From: a bacterium
GTDB taxonomy: Bacteria; 4484-113; JAFGCY01
Assembly (NCBI GenBank): GCA_016932385.1
Contig: JAFGCY010000004.1
Location: forward strand, 1-64,000
Direction of reading: 5' to 3'
Length of the DNA: 64,000 bases
Position 1 is the stretch's first letter. The number at the start of each line of letters is the position of its first letter. The position numbers and the translations under genes were made by a program. Below the pieces are notes generated by a model. That model worked only from the letters and a program-made list of their open reading frames with translations, was not told where the DNA came from and did not search any database. Shown piece after piece: positions 43,064 to 52,392 of this stretch.

Positions 43064-45397
43064 ATGGGTAAGAAGGTTCTGGTAGTAGAGTCGCCGACCA
43101 AGGCGCGGACGATCAGCCGCTACTTGGGCGGAGACTACAAGGTTGTCTCCACCGTCGGGCACGTCCGCGATTTGCCGAAAAGCAAACTGGGCGTGGATAT
43201 CGCCGACGGGTTCAATCCCGAATACACGACGATCAAGGGCAAGGCCAAAACGATCAAGGCGATCAAGGATGCCGCCAAGGACGCCGAGGTGATCTACCTG
43301 GCGCCCGACCCCGACCGCGAGGGCGAGGCGATCGCCTGGCACGTGGCCGAGATCCTCAAGCTGCCGGTCAAGCGCATCGAGTTCCACGAGGTGACCAAGC
43401 CGGCGGTCCTGGCCGCGCTCCAGCACCCGCGCGAGATCGACTACGACCGCGTCAACGCGCAGCAGGCGCGGCGCGTGCTGGACCGCCTGGTCGGCTACCA
43501 GATCAGCCCGCTGATGTGGCGCAAGATCAAGCCGGGCCTGTCCGCCGGCCGCGTGCAGAGCGTCGCCGTCCGGCTGATCTGCGAGCGCGAGGAGGAGATC
43601 CGCGCCTTCACTCCCGAGGAGTACTGGAGTTTCACCGGCAGCTTCGCGGCGCAGTCCGAGCAGTTCGTCGCCGAGCTGAACCGCATCGACGGCAAGCGGC
43701 TGGTGCGCCCCGGCGAGGACCACCGCCGCGCCGAGGAGGACGGCGAGCCCGCCGTCAACAACACGATCATCATCGGCAACGCGGCGGAGGCCCAGCAACT
43801 CGCCGCCGACCTCATCAAGCATCAGTACACGATCGGCGAGCTCGCGACGCGCCAGCAGGCGCGCCGCGCCCAGCCGCCGTTCACCACCTCCACCCTGCAG
43901 CAGGACGCCGCGCGCAAGCTGGGCTGGACCGCGCGCCGCACGATGAACATCGCCCAGCAGCTGTACGAGGGCGTCGAACTGGGCAGCGGCAGCGAGGGTT
44001 TGATCACCTACATGCGTACCGACAGCGTGCGCGTCAATCCGGACGCGGTCAACAGCGTCCGCGACGAGATCGTGCGCCGCTACGGCCAGGAGTACCTGCC
44101 GGAGAAACCGAACTTCTACAAGTCCAAGAAAGGCGCCCAGGAAGCGCACGAGGCGATCCGCCCGACCAGCGCCGGCCGCGATCCGCAGAGCATCCGCCAG
44201 TACCTGAGCACGGACCAGTACAAGCTGTACCGGCTGATCTACACGCGCTTCATGGCCAGCCAGATGATGCCGGCGATCTTCGAGATCCACTCGCTGGAAA
44301 TCAACGGCGGCCCCTACTCCTTCCGCGCCGCGGCCACCAACGTCAAGTTTCAGGGCCACCTGGCGGTCTACGGCGAGGAGCGCAGCGCCGACCAGGAGGT
44401 CCAGAGCCTGCCGCGGGTCAGCGAAGGCGACCGCGTCGCGCTGGCCGAGGTCACGCCCAACCAGCACTTCACCAAGCCACCGCCGCGCTATACCGACGCG
44501 ACGCTGGTGCGCACGCTGGAGGAATTCGGCATCGGCCGGCCCTCCACCTACGCGCCGATTATCGAAACGATCATCCACCGCAACTACGTGATCCGCGTGG
44601 CCCGGCACTTCGAGCCGACGGAATGGGGCTTCGTCACCACCGAGATGATGGAGCACTATTTCCCCAACATCGTCGACGTCGGCTTCACACGCGAGATGGA
44701 GGAGCAGCTCGACAGCGTCGAGCAGGGCGACAACGACTGGCGCGACGTGTTAAGCGGCTTCTACGGCCCGTTCAAGGAGCGCCTGGACGCCGCCGGCGAG
44801 GAGAAGAAATACTTCAAGGCCAAGCCGCTGGAGACCGAGCACAAGTGCGACAAGTGCGGCGCGACGATGGTGCTGCGCCACGGCAAGTACGGCCGGTTCC
44901 TGAGCTGCTCGGCCTACCCGGAGTGCTCGAACATCAAAAATGTCGACGACAAGGGCAATATCGTCGACCGGCCGGTCAGCGAGGCCGGCCAGGAAATCGA
45001 CCGCATCTGCCCGAAGTGCGGCAGCAAGCTGGCGGTCAAGGTCAGCCGCTGGGGGACCAAGTTCGTCGGCTGCTCGTCGTACCCCAAGTGCGACTTCACC
45101 AGCGAACTGCAGACGCAGTGCCCCAAGTGCGGCGGCGACCTGGTCAAGCGGCGGCTGCCCAACCGGCGGGTGATCCTGGTCTGCCAGGCCAACGAGGAAA
45201 GCAAGGGCGAAAAGTGCGATTTCGTCCTGTGGGGCAAGCCGCTGTTAGAAATATGCCCGCGCTGCGAGTGGTTCCTGGCCGAGCAGAAGATCCGCGGTAC
45301 CGACCGCTGGCGCCGCTACTGCTCCAACCCGGAGTGCCCGAACCACCGCGGCATCGGCGGCGACGAGGAAGAAGCGCCGGCCGGCGAGGAAGAATAG
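43064..45397 (+). CDS. topA: DNA topoisomerase I with four zinc ribbons
   Basis: The 777-residue protein has a Toprim domain (VVESPTKARTISRYLGGDYK, APDPDREGEAIAWHVAEILK), the type IA core and the active-site tyrosine in TYMRTDSVRVNPDAV. The C-terminus has four CxxC-rich ribbons, CDKCGATMVLRHG, CPKCGSKLAVKV, CPKCGGDLVKRR and CPRCEWFLAEQK, each with a second Cys pair or single Cys downstream. It relaxes negatively supercoiled DNA. The order dprA-topA is common. An opposite-strand methyltransferase gene starts its stop 2 bases from this stop. Confidence 0.97.
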   Translation: MGKKVLVVESPTKARTISRYLGGDYKVVSTVGHVRDLPKSKLGVDIADGFNPEYTTIKGKAKTIKAIKDAAKDAEVIYLAPDPDREGEAIAWHVAEILKLPVKRIEFHEVTKPAVLAALQHPREIDYDRVNAQQARRVLDRLVGYQISPLMWRKIKPGLSAGRVQSVAVRLICEREEEIRAFTPEEYWSFTGSFAAQSEQFVAELNRIDGKRLVRPGEDHRRAEEDGEPAVNNTIIIGNAAEAQQLAADLIKHQYTIGELATRQQARRAQPPFTTSTLQQDAARKLGWTARRTMNIAQQLYEGVELGSGSEGLITYMRTDSVRVNPDAVNSVRDEIVRRYGQEYLPEKPNFYKSKKGAQEAHEAIRPTSAGRDPQSIRQYLSTDQYKLYRLIYTRFMASQMMPAIFEIHSLEINGGPYSFRAAATNVKFQGHLAVYGEERSADQEVQSLPRVSEGDRVALAEVTPNQHFTKPPPRYTDATLVRTLEEFGIGRPSTYAPIIETIIHRNYVIRVARHFEPTEWGFVTTEMMEHYFPNIVDVGFTREMEEQLDSVEQGDNDWRDVLSGFYGPFKERLDAAGEEKKYFKAKPLETEHKCDKCGATMVLRHGKYGRFLSCSAYPECSNIKNVDDKGNIVDRPVSEAGQEIDRICPKCGSKLAVKVSRWGTKFVGCSSYPKCDFTSELQTQCPKCGGDLVKRRLPNRRVILVCQANEESKGEKCDFVLWGKPLLEICPRCEWFLAEQKIRGTDRWRRYCSNPECPNHRGIGGDEEEAPAGEEE

Positions 45398-45398
45398 G

Positions 45399-46049
45399 CT
45401 AGCGCTTGAGGATCCAGTTGCGATAGGGAACCAGCTCCCCCGGGTGCTGCCAGCTTTTCATCAGCGCCGTGGCCCGGCAAACCACCGCTAAGCCCAGTTC
45501 GCCGGCGAGGTCGCGGAAGTACTCATCGCGATAGGAATAGACGTTGATGCCCTCGATGTTGTCGCAGGTGAGATCCGGCCCATCGTCCTCCGCCGGCGGG
45601 AGCGTGGTCAGCGCGGCGAGCCCGCCCGGCTTGAGCAGCCGGTGCATTTCGGCAAGCAGTGGTGCCGGGTCACCGAACATCTGCAACAGCCCGGCGGCGA
45701 TGACCGCGTCGAAACTGCCGTCGGCCAGCGGCAGCGGCAGTTGCCGCAGGTCGTGCTGTAATAGCTCCGCGGCGAAGCCCTTGCTTTGGCACATCGCCAG
45801 CATCTCCGCCGCGCCGTCCACGCCGGTGACGCTGAACCCGGCGCGGGCGAACAGCTCGGAGGACAGGCCGGTGCCGATGCCCAGGTCGAGTACGCGGCCG
45901 CCGGGCGCCAGCTGCCCGTAGGCCAAACCGAACAGGATCTGCGGGCCGTACCAGTCGTAATCGAGCGCTTGCCGGTCGTAGTCCGCCGCGTCCCGGCGGT
46001 GGCGCTCGATCGCGGGATCGGCGGCGTTATCGTGATTATCCGTTCTCAT
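45399..46049 (-). CDS. SAM-dependent methyltransferase, class I
   Basis: The 216-residue protein has SAM motif I GGRVLDLGIGTGLSSELFAR, the acidic strand VTGVDGAAEMLAMCQ and motif III GGLAALTTLPP. A UbiE/COQ5-like sequence order is present but the substrate is unknown. The ATG at 46049 is 8 bases after TATGCT, and a longer frame adds only 3 residues. It is convergent with topA and divergent from a small membrane protein gene. Confidence 0.85.
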   Translation of the reverse strand: MRTDNHDNAADPAIERHRRDAADYDRQALDYDWYGPQILFGLAYGQLAPGGRVLDLGIGTGLSSELFARAGFSVTGVDGAAEMLAMCQSKGFAAELLQHDLRQLPLPLADGSFDAVIAAGLLQMFGDPAPLLAEMHRLLKPGGLAALTTLPPAEDDGPDLTCDNIEGINVYSYRDEYFRDLAGELGLAVVCRATALMKSWQHPGELVPYRNWILKR

Positions 46050-46100
46050 TAGCGACAAGCATAGCAGCCCGTGCCGGCACCGGCGGTGCTAGAATCAGAC

Positions 46101-46352
46101 ATGCCGTCTAAACAACCATTGGCCTCTGATCCCGTGGTTAAATTCGCCGTCAAGCGTATGTCCCTGATTATCGGCATCATCTGCCTCGTTATGGCATTGT
46201 TGACGCTGGTACCTTCGCTCCTACTGTACCACCACCTTGCCCAGCTGCCCGCGGCGCAGGCGTACACCTACCCGCATGTGCTGACATTTACCGCCGCGGC
46301 TTTGCTGGCACTGGCCGGCATCGTCAATTTAGTGATGTGGAAAAGGCAATGA
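46101..46352 (+). CDS. Small two-TM membrane protein
   Basis: The 83-residue protein has two hydrophobic helices (about 21-42 SLIIGIICLVMALLTLVPS and 61-79 LTFTAAALLALAGIVNLVM) and a short basic end (WKRQ). No family is recognised. The ATG at 46101 is 5 bases after TAGAAT. It is flanked by a methyltransferase gene and the carbonic anhydrase gene. Confidence 0.68.
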   Translation: MPSKQPLASDPVVKFAVKRMSLIIGIICLVMALLTLVPSLLLYHHLAQLPAAQAYTYPHVLTFTAAALLALAGIVNLVMWKRQ

Positions 46353-46520
46353 CGAGCCAACCGGCTTGCGCCATATCAACTTTTTTCCCTAAGTACACTT
46401 CCCGCGGATTCAGCCGATGAATAAATATGTGGCCGGTTTGCCGCGCGATCTGGCGGCAGGCGGGCCGGGCAGGCGAAGGCGGGCCTGCTAAGATGGAAGG
46501 CAGAATAATCAGGTGGCTTG

Positions 46521-47573
46521 ATGGATACCAGGTTGTCAGTGGTTAAACTACGGGCGGTGCTTGCAGGCTTGCTTGGTTTGAGTCTTGCCACCGCCGGACC
46601 GGTACTGGCCATGACAACGACCAGCTCGGATGAAGCGCTCTACCGCCTCGAAGCGGGCAACCAACGGTTCGCCGCCGGCATCACCCAGCACCCCAACCTG
46701 TCGCAATCGCGCCTGCGCGAGACCGTCGAGCAGGGGCAAGAGCCCTTCGCCACCGTGCTGGCCTGCTCGGATTCGCGCGTGCCCGTCGAGCTGCTCTTCG
46801 ACCAGGGCGTGGGCGACCTGTTCGTGATCCGCGTCGCCGGCAACGTCTGCGGCGTAAACGAGATCGGCTCGATCGAATACGGCGTGGAGCACTTGGGCAC
46901 GCCGCTGCTGCTGGTGCTCGGGCACGAGCACTGCGGCGCGGTGACGGCGGTGGCGACCGGCGTCGAGATGCACGGCAGCATCCCGCGCCTGATCGGCAAC
47001 ATCATCCCCGCCGTGACACGGGCCGAGGCCCTGACCGGCAAGCACGGCGAGGAGGTCGTGCCCGAGGCCGTCGTGGAAAACGTCTGGCAGTCGATCGGCG
47101 ACCTGATCGGCGGCAGCGCGGCGGTACGCCAGCGGCTGGCCGACGGCCGGCTGAAGGTGGTCGGCGCGGTCTACGAGCTGGAAACCGGCACGGTGCGCTG
47201 GCTGGGCGAGCATCCCAGGCAAGCCCAGTTGCTGGCCGCCGGGCCGACCAGCCCCGTCCATACCCCCGAGCCAACCGTTGAACCGCCGGTGGAGCCCGTG
47301 CCGGCCACGGAGGAAAGCCACAGCACGCACGCGGCGGAAGCGGAAGCGGCGGACACGGATGCGGCCGGGGCGCACGCCGTCGACGCCGAGCAGCCGGCGG
47401 AGGAAGCCGGCGGAGGCGGGATGACCGACGAGGAGCGGATCCAGCTGAACCGGCTGGCGATCGCCAACCAGGGCCTAAACAGCATGCTGATGATCGTGAC
47501 CGGGGGGTTGTTGTTTATCGCACTGGGCCTGGCCGCCCTCGCCTACCAGGTCTTCATGCTCAAATCGGGCTAA
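46521..47573 (+). CDS. Beta-class carbonic anhydrase, exported and membrane-anchored
   Basis: The 350-residue protein has an N-terminal signal or TM segment (about 10-30, VLAGLLGLSLATAGPVLA). A beta-carbonic anhydrase domain at about 35-235 follows, with zinc motifs ACSDSRVPVELLFDQGVGD (Cys82, Asp84) and LVLGHEHCGAV (His135, Cys138). A Pro/Glu/Ala-rich linker (about 240-310) leads to a C-terminal TM helix (SMLMIVTGGLLFIALGLAAL). It interconverts CO2 and bicarbonate, probably in the periplasm or at its membrane face. The catalytic domain keeps all expected residues. The ATG at 46521 has AGGTGG upstream. Confidence 0.88.
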   Translation: MDTRLSVVKLRAVLAGLLGLSLATAGPVLAMTTTSSDEALYRLEAGNQRFAAGITQHPNLSQSRLRETVEQGQEPFATVLACSDSRVPVELLFDQGVGDLFVIRVAGNVCGVNEIGSIEYGVEHLGTPLLLVLGHEHCGAVTAVATGVEMHGSIPRLIGNIIPAVTRAEALTGKHGEEVVPEAVVENVWQSIGDLIGGSAAVRQRLADGRLKVVGAVYELETGTVRWLGEHPRQAQLLAAGPTSPVHTPEPTVEPPVEPVPATEESHSTHAAEAEAADTDAAGAHAVDAEQPAEEAGGGGMTDEERIQLNRLAIANQGLNSMLMIVTGGLLFIALGLAALAYQVFMLKSG

Positions 47574-47646
47574 TCTCCCCGAAGGGCTTGGAAAATCGGC
47601 CGATTTATACTAGAATTTTTACTCAACTACCACCCAATCCAGTAGC

Positions 47647-48297
47647 GTGCAGGATAAACCCGTGTTGGACTTCGAAGAGTTAGCCGCAGCAGGCCGTGAC
47701 CCTCGCATCGACTACTTCAACCGGCTCGCCGAAAACTGGGACAGCGAAGAGCCCAGCGCCGCGCTGATGGCCGCCAAGCTTGAAGCCCAACAGGATTTAC
47801 TGCGATTCAGCTCCGGCCTGCGGCTTCTGGAGATCGGCTGCGGCACGGGCAAAACCACCACCTGGCTCGCCGCCAAGGTCGGCGCGCACAACGTCACGGC
47901 GGTGGATTTCGCCCCGCGGATGCTGGAAATCGCGCTGGCCAAGGGCATCGCCGCGGAGTTCCGTTGCGTGGACGTCTGCCTCCAAGTGCCCGGCCAGCAA
48001 GAGTTCGACGTGGTGTTCTGCTATCACTGCTTCCCGCATTTCCGCGACCAGTCCGCCGCGCTTGCCAACCTGGCGGCGGCGCTCAAGCCCGCGGGCCGGC
48101 TGATCGTCATGCACACGGCGGGCCGGCGGCGGATCAACGAGTTCCACGCCGGCGTCAGCGGCCCGGTCAGCGGCGACCTGCTGCCCGCCGCCGATGAGTG
48201 GCCGGAACTGCTGGCGACGGCCGGACTGGAACTGGTCGAGCTGATCGACCGCGACGACCTGTACTTCCTGGAAGCGCGGCTGGCCGCTAGCGATTAA
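47647..48297 (+). CDS. SAM-dependent methyltransferase
   Basis: The 216-residue protein begins with a conserved AENWDSEEPSAALMAAKLEA region and motif I LRLLEIGCGTGKTTTWLAAK. VTAVDFAPRMLEIALAK and a motif III-like LKPAGRLIVMHTAG follow. It is a class I methyltransferase of unknown substrate. The GTG start is the only reasonable one, with a TAGAAT about 35 bases upstream. Its TTAA stop overlaps the convergent aldehyde dehydrogenase stop by 4 bases. Confidence 0.85.
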   Translation: MQDKPVLDFEELAAAGRDPRIDYFNRLAENWDSEEPSAALMAAKLEAQQDLLRFSSGLRLLEIGCGTGKTTTWLAAKVGAHNVTAVDFAPRMLEIALAKGIAAEFRCVDVCLQVPGQQEFDVVFCYHCFPHFRDQSAALANLAAALKPAGRLIVMHTAGRRRINEFHAGVSGPVSGDLLPAADEWPELLATAGLELVELIDRDDLYFLEARLAASD

Positions 48298-49739
48298 CCG
48301 GTCCCCCGCACGACCATCAGGCGCGGCTCGGTATATTCCTCGATCGCGTAGCGCACGCCCTCGCGGCCGAAGCCGCTGTCCTTGACCCCGCCGTAGGGCA
48401 TGATGTCGACCCGAAACGTCGGGAAGTCGTTGACGATCAGTCCGCCGACCTCGATCTCGCGCCAGGCGTGAAGCGCCTTGTCGATGTTGGCGGTGAAGAC
48501 CGCGCTTTGCAGGCCGTAGCGCGAGTTGTTGGTCAGGCGCACCGCCTCGTCCAGGTCGCGGTAGGGCTCGAGCACCGCCACCGGCCCGAAGGCCTCGCCG
48601 CAGTGCAGCTGGGTGGTGTTTTTGACGTGCTCCAGCACGTGCGGCGTATACAGCCGTTTGCGCTTCTTCGTCCCGCAGAGCTTGGTCGCGCCGGCGGCCT
48701 GCGCCTCGCCGATCCAGGCATCGAACTTCTCGTCGGCGCGGTCGTCGATCAGCGGCCCGACGGTGACCTTGTCATCCGCCGGGTCACCCGTCTTCAACCG
48801 CTTGACGGCGGCGATGAACAGCGGCACCCACTTGTCCCAGACCTTTTTATTGACCATCACGCGCTGCACGCTGATGCAGACCTGGCCGGCATAGGCGAAG
48901 GCGCCCAGCGCGGCGCGCTCGGCGGCGAACTTCAGGTCCGGAGCGTCGGGCTCGACGATCAGGCTGGCCTGCCCGCCCAACTCGAGCATCACCTGCTTCT
49001 TGTAGGCGCGGCGGCGGATGTCCCAGCCGACGGTGTCGCTGCCGGTGAAGCTGACCGCCTTGACGCGCGGGTCCTCGATCAGCGGCGCGGCGACGTGATG
49101 GGTGGTGCCGAGGAACTGCGCCGTTCCCGGCGGAAAGCCGAGGCTGTCCATTTCCTCCGCTAAAAACTCGGCGACGCGGTGGCCGGTCAGCGGGGTGGCC
49201 GAGGGCGGGCGCATCAGCACCGGGCAGCCGCAGGCCAGCGCCGGGCCGATCTTGTGCACTAAGAGGTTCAGCGGGAAGTTGAACGGCCACAGCGCGGTGG
49301 CCGGTCCGCGCGGCACGCGCCTCACGAAACCCTGGTAGGTCTCGGTGCCCGGCTGGACGTCGAGCGGCAGGTACTCGCCGCCGATCCGCCGCGCCTCCTC
49401 GGCCGCTAGCAAAAGCGTCTCCAGGCTGCGGGCGATCTCGCCGCGGGCCAGCGTGATCGGCTTGCCGGCCTCGCGGCTGAGCAACCGCGCGAACTTCTCC
49501 CGGTCCGCGGCGATGCGCTCACGCACGTTCAGAATCAGCGCGGCGCGCTTGAAGGCGGGCATCGTGCGCGTCGTGTGGAAGGCCTTCTCGGCGGCGTTAA
49601 GCGCGTGTTCCACCTGCTCGGCGGTGGCCAGCCCGAGCCCCCCCAGCTCCTCGTCGGTGTAGGGATCGGTCACGGGCAGCACATCGCGGCCCTTGACCCA
49701 CTTGCCGTCAATCAAATTATGCTTAGCTCGTTTCGCCAT
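48294..49739 (-). CDS. NAD(P)-dependent aldehyde dehydrogenase
   Basis: The 481-residue protein has the aldehyde dehydrogenase signatures: KAVSFTGSDTVGWDIRR, VMLELGGQASLIVEPDA with the general-base Glu, and YAGQVCISVQRVMVNKK with the catalytic Cys. The C-terminal GGVKDSGFGREGVRYAIEEY is standard. It oxidises aldehydes to acids in the cytosol; the substrate is not defined. The ATG at 49739, 7 bases after TACACT, is chosen over a longer frame. It is flanked by an ECF sigma gene transcribed divergently. Confidence 0.92.
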   Translation of the reverse strand: MAKRAKHNLIDGKWVKGRDVLPVTDPYTDEELGGLGLATAEQVEHALNAAEKAFHTTRTMPAFKRAALILNVRERIAADREKFARLLSREAGKPITLARGEIARSLETLLLAAEEARRIGGEYLPLDVQPGTETYQGFVRRVPRGPATALWPFNFPLNLLVHKIGPALACGCPVLMRPPSATPLTGHRVAEFLAEEMDSLGFPPGTAQFLGTTHHVAAPLIEDPRVKAVSFTGSDTVGWDIRRRAYKKQVMLELGGQASLIVEPDAPDLKFAAERAALGAFAYAGQVCISVQRVMVNKKVWDKWVPLFIAAVKRLKTGDPADDKVTVGPLIDDRADEKFDAWIGEAQAAGATKLCGTKKRKRLYTPHVLEHVKNTTQLHCGEAFGPVAVLEPYRDLDEAVRLTNNSRYGLQSAVFTANIDKALHAWREIEVGGLIVNDFPTFRVDIMPYGGVKDSGFGREGVRYAIEEYTEPRLMVVRGTG

Positions 49740-49891
49740 AGTACTTAGTGTACAGCTTGAAACTATAGCGCCCGAAAGACGCTCCAATTAACATCGCAAA
49801 ACACCGGTTTTGCGGGAATTTGAAACAAGGCGCAGACGGGTGTTTTAGAATGGAGACCAGGACGATTGCCCAACAAGGAGTAGCCAGAGGC

Positions 49892-50452
49892 GTGGAGCGC
49901 TCGGATGAGCTGACGCTGTGCCGCCGGATCGCCAATGGCGAGCGGCATTTGTTCGCGCAGATCATCGATGCCTACTCCGGCCTGGTCGCCGGCGCGATCG
50001 CCAGCCAGGGAGTCGAATCCGCCGATGTCGAGGACCTGGCCCAGGTGGCGCTGGTCAACGCCTACAAGGGAATCGCGGGGTTCCGCGGCGAGGCCAAGCT
50101 GTCGAGCTGGATCTACCGCATCGCGCTCAACGTGGCCCGCGGGCATTTGAAGCGCCAGGCAGCCAAGCCGCTGACCGCCAGCGTCGAGGAAGCGCTGGAG
50201 AGCGGCCGCCAGCCGGTCGACGCACGCGATACGGCGGACCAAAGCACGATCCGCAACCGCGCACTGGCCCAGGCGATGAACCGGCTGCCCGCCAGGCAGC
50301 GCACCTGCCTGGGGCTGTATTACTTCGAGGAACTGAGTTACGAGGAGATCGCCGAGGCGATGTCCTTGAATCTGAACACCGTCCGGACGTTGATCCGGCG
50401 GGGCAAGCAACGGCTGGCGGAGATCCTCGATCCCCGCGCGCTGGAGGACTGA
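49892..50452 (+). CDS. ECF-type RNA polymerase sigma factor
   Basis: The 186-residue protein has ECF region 2 (DELTLCRRIANGERHLFAQI, VEDLAQVALVNAYKGIAGFR, GEAKLSSWIYRIALNVARG) and region 4 (QAMNRLPARQRTCLGLYYFE, YEEIAEAMSLNLNTVRTLIR). It starts with GERSDELT-like residues from GTG 49892, close to the family's typical first residues; a longer ATG frame at 49850 overlaps the TAGAAT hexamer and is doubtful. AAGGAG lies upstream. The next gene, 30 bases downstream, encodes the likely partner. Confidence 0.9.
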   Translation: MERSDELTLCRRIANGERHLFAQIIDAYSGLVAGAIASQGVESADVEDLAQVALVNAYKGIAGFRGEAKLSSWIYRIALNVARGHLKRQAAKPLTASVEEALESGRQPVDARDTADQSTIRNRALAQAMNRLPARQRTCLGLYYFEELSYEEIAEAMSLNLNTVRTLIRRGKQRLAEILDPRALED

Positions 50453-50482
50453 CGAAAAGCGGGTATCTTGAAGGACACGGAG

Positions 50483-50899
50483 ATGGACGAGAAGAGGTTA
50501 AACAAAGTGGAAGAGCTGCTGAGGGCGGAACAAGGCGTCGAGCTCTCGGCGGACTTCAAGCAAAACGTGATGGCGGAGATCAACCGCCTGCCGGAGCCCG
50601 AGCTGCTCACGCCGCGCCGCACTTGGCGCGACGCGATCTACGCACTGAAGCTGCTGACCAGCGGCGAGAAAGTGGCGTTGGGCCTGATCCTCGCCGCCGT
50701 GGTGACGGTCCTGTGGCCGGGCGCGTCGGAACTGCTCGCCGCCGCCGAGTGGGAACTGGCCGACCTGACCCTGTCGCTGTCGTTCGGCGAGACCGCCGTC
50801 AGCGCCAGCCTGGCCAGCGTGATGACCATCGGCGCCGGCGCGCTGTTCATGACCGGCGTGGGCGCGTATGCGGCCAGGAACAACCTGATCGGCGCCTAA
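50483..50899 (+). CDS. Small membrane protein, anti-sigma partner candidate
   Basis: The 138-residue protein begins with a charged helical segment (LNKVEELLRAEQGVELSAD, TPRRTWRDAIYALKLLTS). Two hydrophobic segments follow (about 63-78 VALGLILAAVVTVLWPG and 113-130 SVMTIGAGALFMTGVGAYA). It has no zinc-binding motif. The short N-terminal domain and the position directly after an ECF sigma gene suggest an anti-sigma factor, but no sequence family is recognised. The ATG has GAAGGA upstream. Confidence 0.65.
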   Translation: MDEKRLNKVEELLRAEQGVELSADFKQNVMAEINRLPEPELLTPRRTWRDAIYALKLLTSGEKVALGLILAAVVTVLWPGASELLAAAEWELADLTLSLSFGETAVSASLASVMTIGAGALFMTGVGAYAARNNLIGA

Positions 50900-51220
50900 G
50901 CTAGGACCACGAATCTGCCAAGACGAGCAACCAGCTGTGTTGGGCTGGTTAAAGGTGAAAGGTTAAAGGGGGCGAGAACTATCAAGCTAATTCGGAACTG
51001 ATTTCCCGCCCGTGCTGTATTCATAGCTCGGGGAAAAGCGGTTCTATCCACCACTTTTCCATTCCTCTCTTTTCCCTCCCTTTCACCTTTCCCCGTTAAC
51101 CTTTAACCTCTTCCCATCAGCGGCCACAACAGCCCGTACTAGCGCTGTCATGGAGACAATCACCACAAGCCGCCGCCAGCTTCTGTTACACTCATCCCAG
51201 ATGCACCGACGGGGACGAGC
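50900..51220. repeat. Intergenic region with inverted GGTTAAAGG repeats
   Basis: The left arm (GGTTAAAGGTGAAAGGTTAA, about 50947-50966) is inverted relative to the right arm (CCCTTTCACCTTTCCCCG, TTAACCTTTAACCTC, about 51078-51110). The right arm matches the 764-793 element. The rest has no gene. A TACACT lies about 30 bases before the next gene. Confidence 0.6.
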
Positions 51221-52357
51221 ATGAAGAAGTGGCAGAAGATCGGCCTGGCCTGCGCGGTGCTGTTCGTGATCTACCTCGCAGCGATCGCCGCGCTGGTCTG
51301 GCACCACTACAGCCTGCAATTCGCGCACATCCGCTGGAAGCTGGACCCGATCCTGGCCTACGGCGCGAGCCTGCAGCACGACCAGCCCGCCGTCGACGCC
51401 CAGGGCCACGTCTACCTCTGCCTGCGCGGCGAGGCGGTCTGCCTGAACCCCGACGGCGGCGAGCGTTGGCGCTCGCCGTACCTGCTGAACTACGCCAACG
51501 TCTGCCACGAGGTCACACCGGACGGCAGGCTGGCGCTGTGCGAAACGCTCGCGGACAACAGCGGCTCCACCACCCGCTATCACGGCGTGGTCACGGTGAT
51601 CTCCAGCCGCGGCCAGCGCCTTTGGCAGCAGCCGGTGGAATACAAGGGCGACATGCGCGGCAACAACGTGTCCGGGCAGTACGTGTTCGTGATGGACGAG
51701 CAGACGCTCTACGCCTTCTCGCTCACGGACGGCACGCTGGCCTGGGAGCTGGCGATACCGGCCACGGACAACAACATGTGGCCCCAGGTCGACCGGGCGG
51801 GCAACCTCTATTACGCCACCGCCCAGTCCGAGCTGGTGATGGTCAGCCCGGCGGGCGAAGAAATGTGGCGCCGGGCGCTGCCCGGCTGCGCGACCTACCT
51901 GCCGACGCCCACAGACCTGGGGCTCGTCTACGTCATCGACTCCGCCAACAACCTGAGCGCCGTCAGCAGCGAGGACGGGCGGCTGGTCTGGCAGCTGCCC
52001 CTGCCCAGCATCAACTACGGCACGAAGTACTACTACTACGGCCAGACCCAGGCCGTCGCCAACGCGGCCGGCCAGGTCTGCGTGGTCGGGCTGGGCGGCG
52101 GACTGATGCTGTTCGACCCGCGGGGGCAGCAGCTGTACCAGTACGACCGGCTCAACTGGGTCGGCATGGTGCCGGCGCTCAGCAGCTCCGGTGTCGCCTA
52201 CCTCCAGGACAACAAGCACGGCCTGCTGGCGATCGGGCCGGACGGCCAGGTCCGCTGGCGCAACCCGACGCTGGCGTCGAGCCAGGCCCAGCCTCAGCTC
52301 GCGGGCGGCAACCTGTACGTCATGCACGACGGTGTGCTCTACGCGCTGGAACCTTAG
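51221..52357 (+). CDS. Membrane-anchored PQQ-like beta-propeller protein
   Basis: The 378-residue protein has an N-terminal TM anchor (about 7-28, IGLACAVLFVIYLAAIAALV) and a periplasmic propeller with PQQ-type blades: LCLRGEAVCLNPDGGERWRS, VISSRGQRLWQQPVEYKGDM, LYAFSLTDGTLAWELAIP and LVWQLPLPSINYGTKYYYYG. BamB-like structure is likely, but BamB is a lipoprotein and no lipobox is present. Its function is unknown. The ATG follows GGGACGAG. It is similar in organisation to the protein at 25322-26479. Confidence 0.82.
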   Translation: MKKWQKIGLACAVLFVIYLAAIAALVWHHYSLQFAHIRWKLDPILAYGASLQHDQPAVDAQGHVYLCLRGEAVCLNPDGGERWRSPYLLNYANVCHEVTPDGRLALCETLADNSGSTTRYHGVVTVISSRGQRLWQQPVEYKGDMRGNNVSGQYVFVMDEQTLYAFSLTDGTLAWELAIPATDNNMWPQVDRAGNLYYATAQSELVMVSPAGEEMWRRALPGCATYLPTPTDLGLVYVIDSANNLSAVSSEDGRLVWQLPLPSINYGTKYYYYGQTQAVANAAGQVCVVGLGGGLMLFDPRGQQLYQYDRLNWVGMVPALSSSGVAYLQDNKHGLLAIGPDGQVRWRNPTLASSQAQPQLAGGNLYVMHDGVLYALEP

Positions 52358-52392
52358 GCCAAAGCCCGCGATGAAGCGATAAAATTAAAGCA

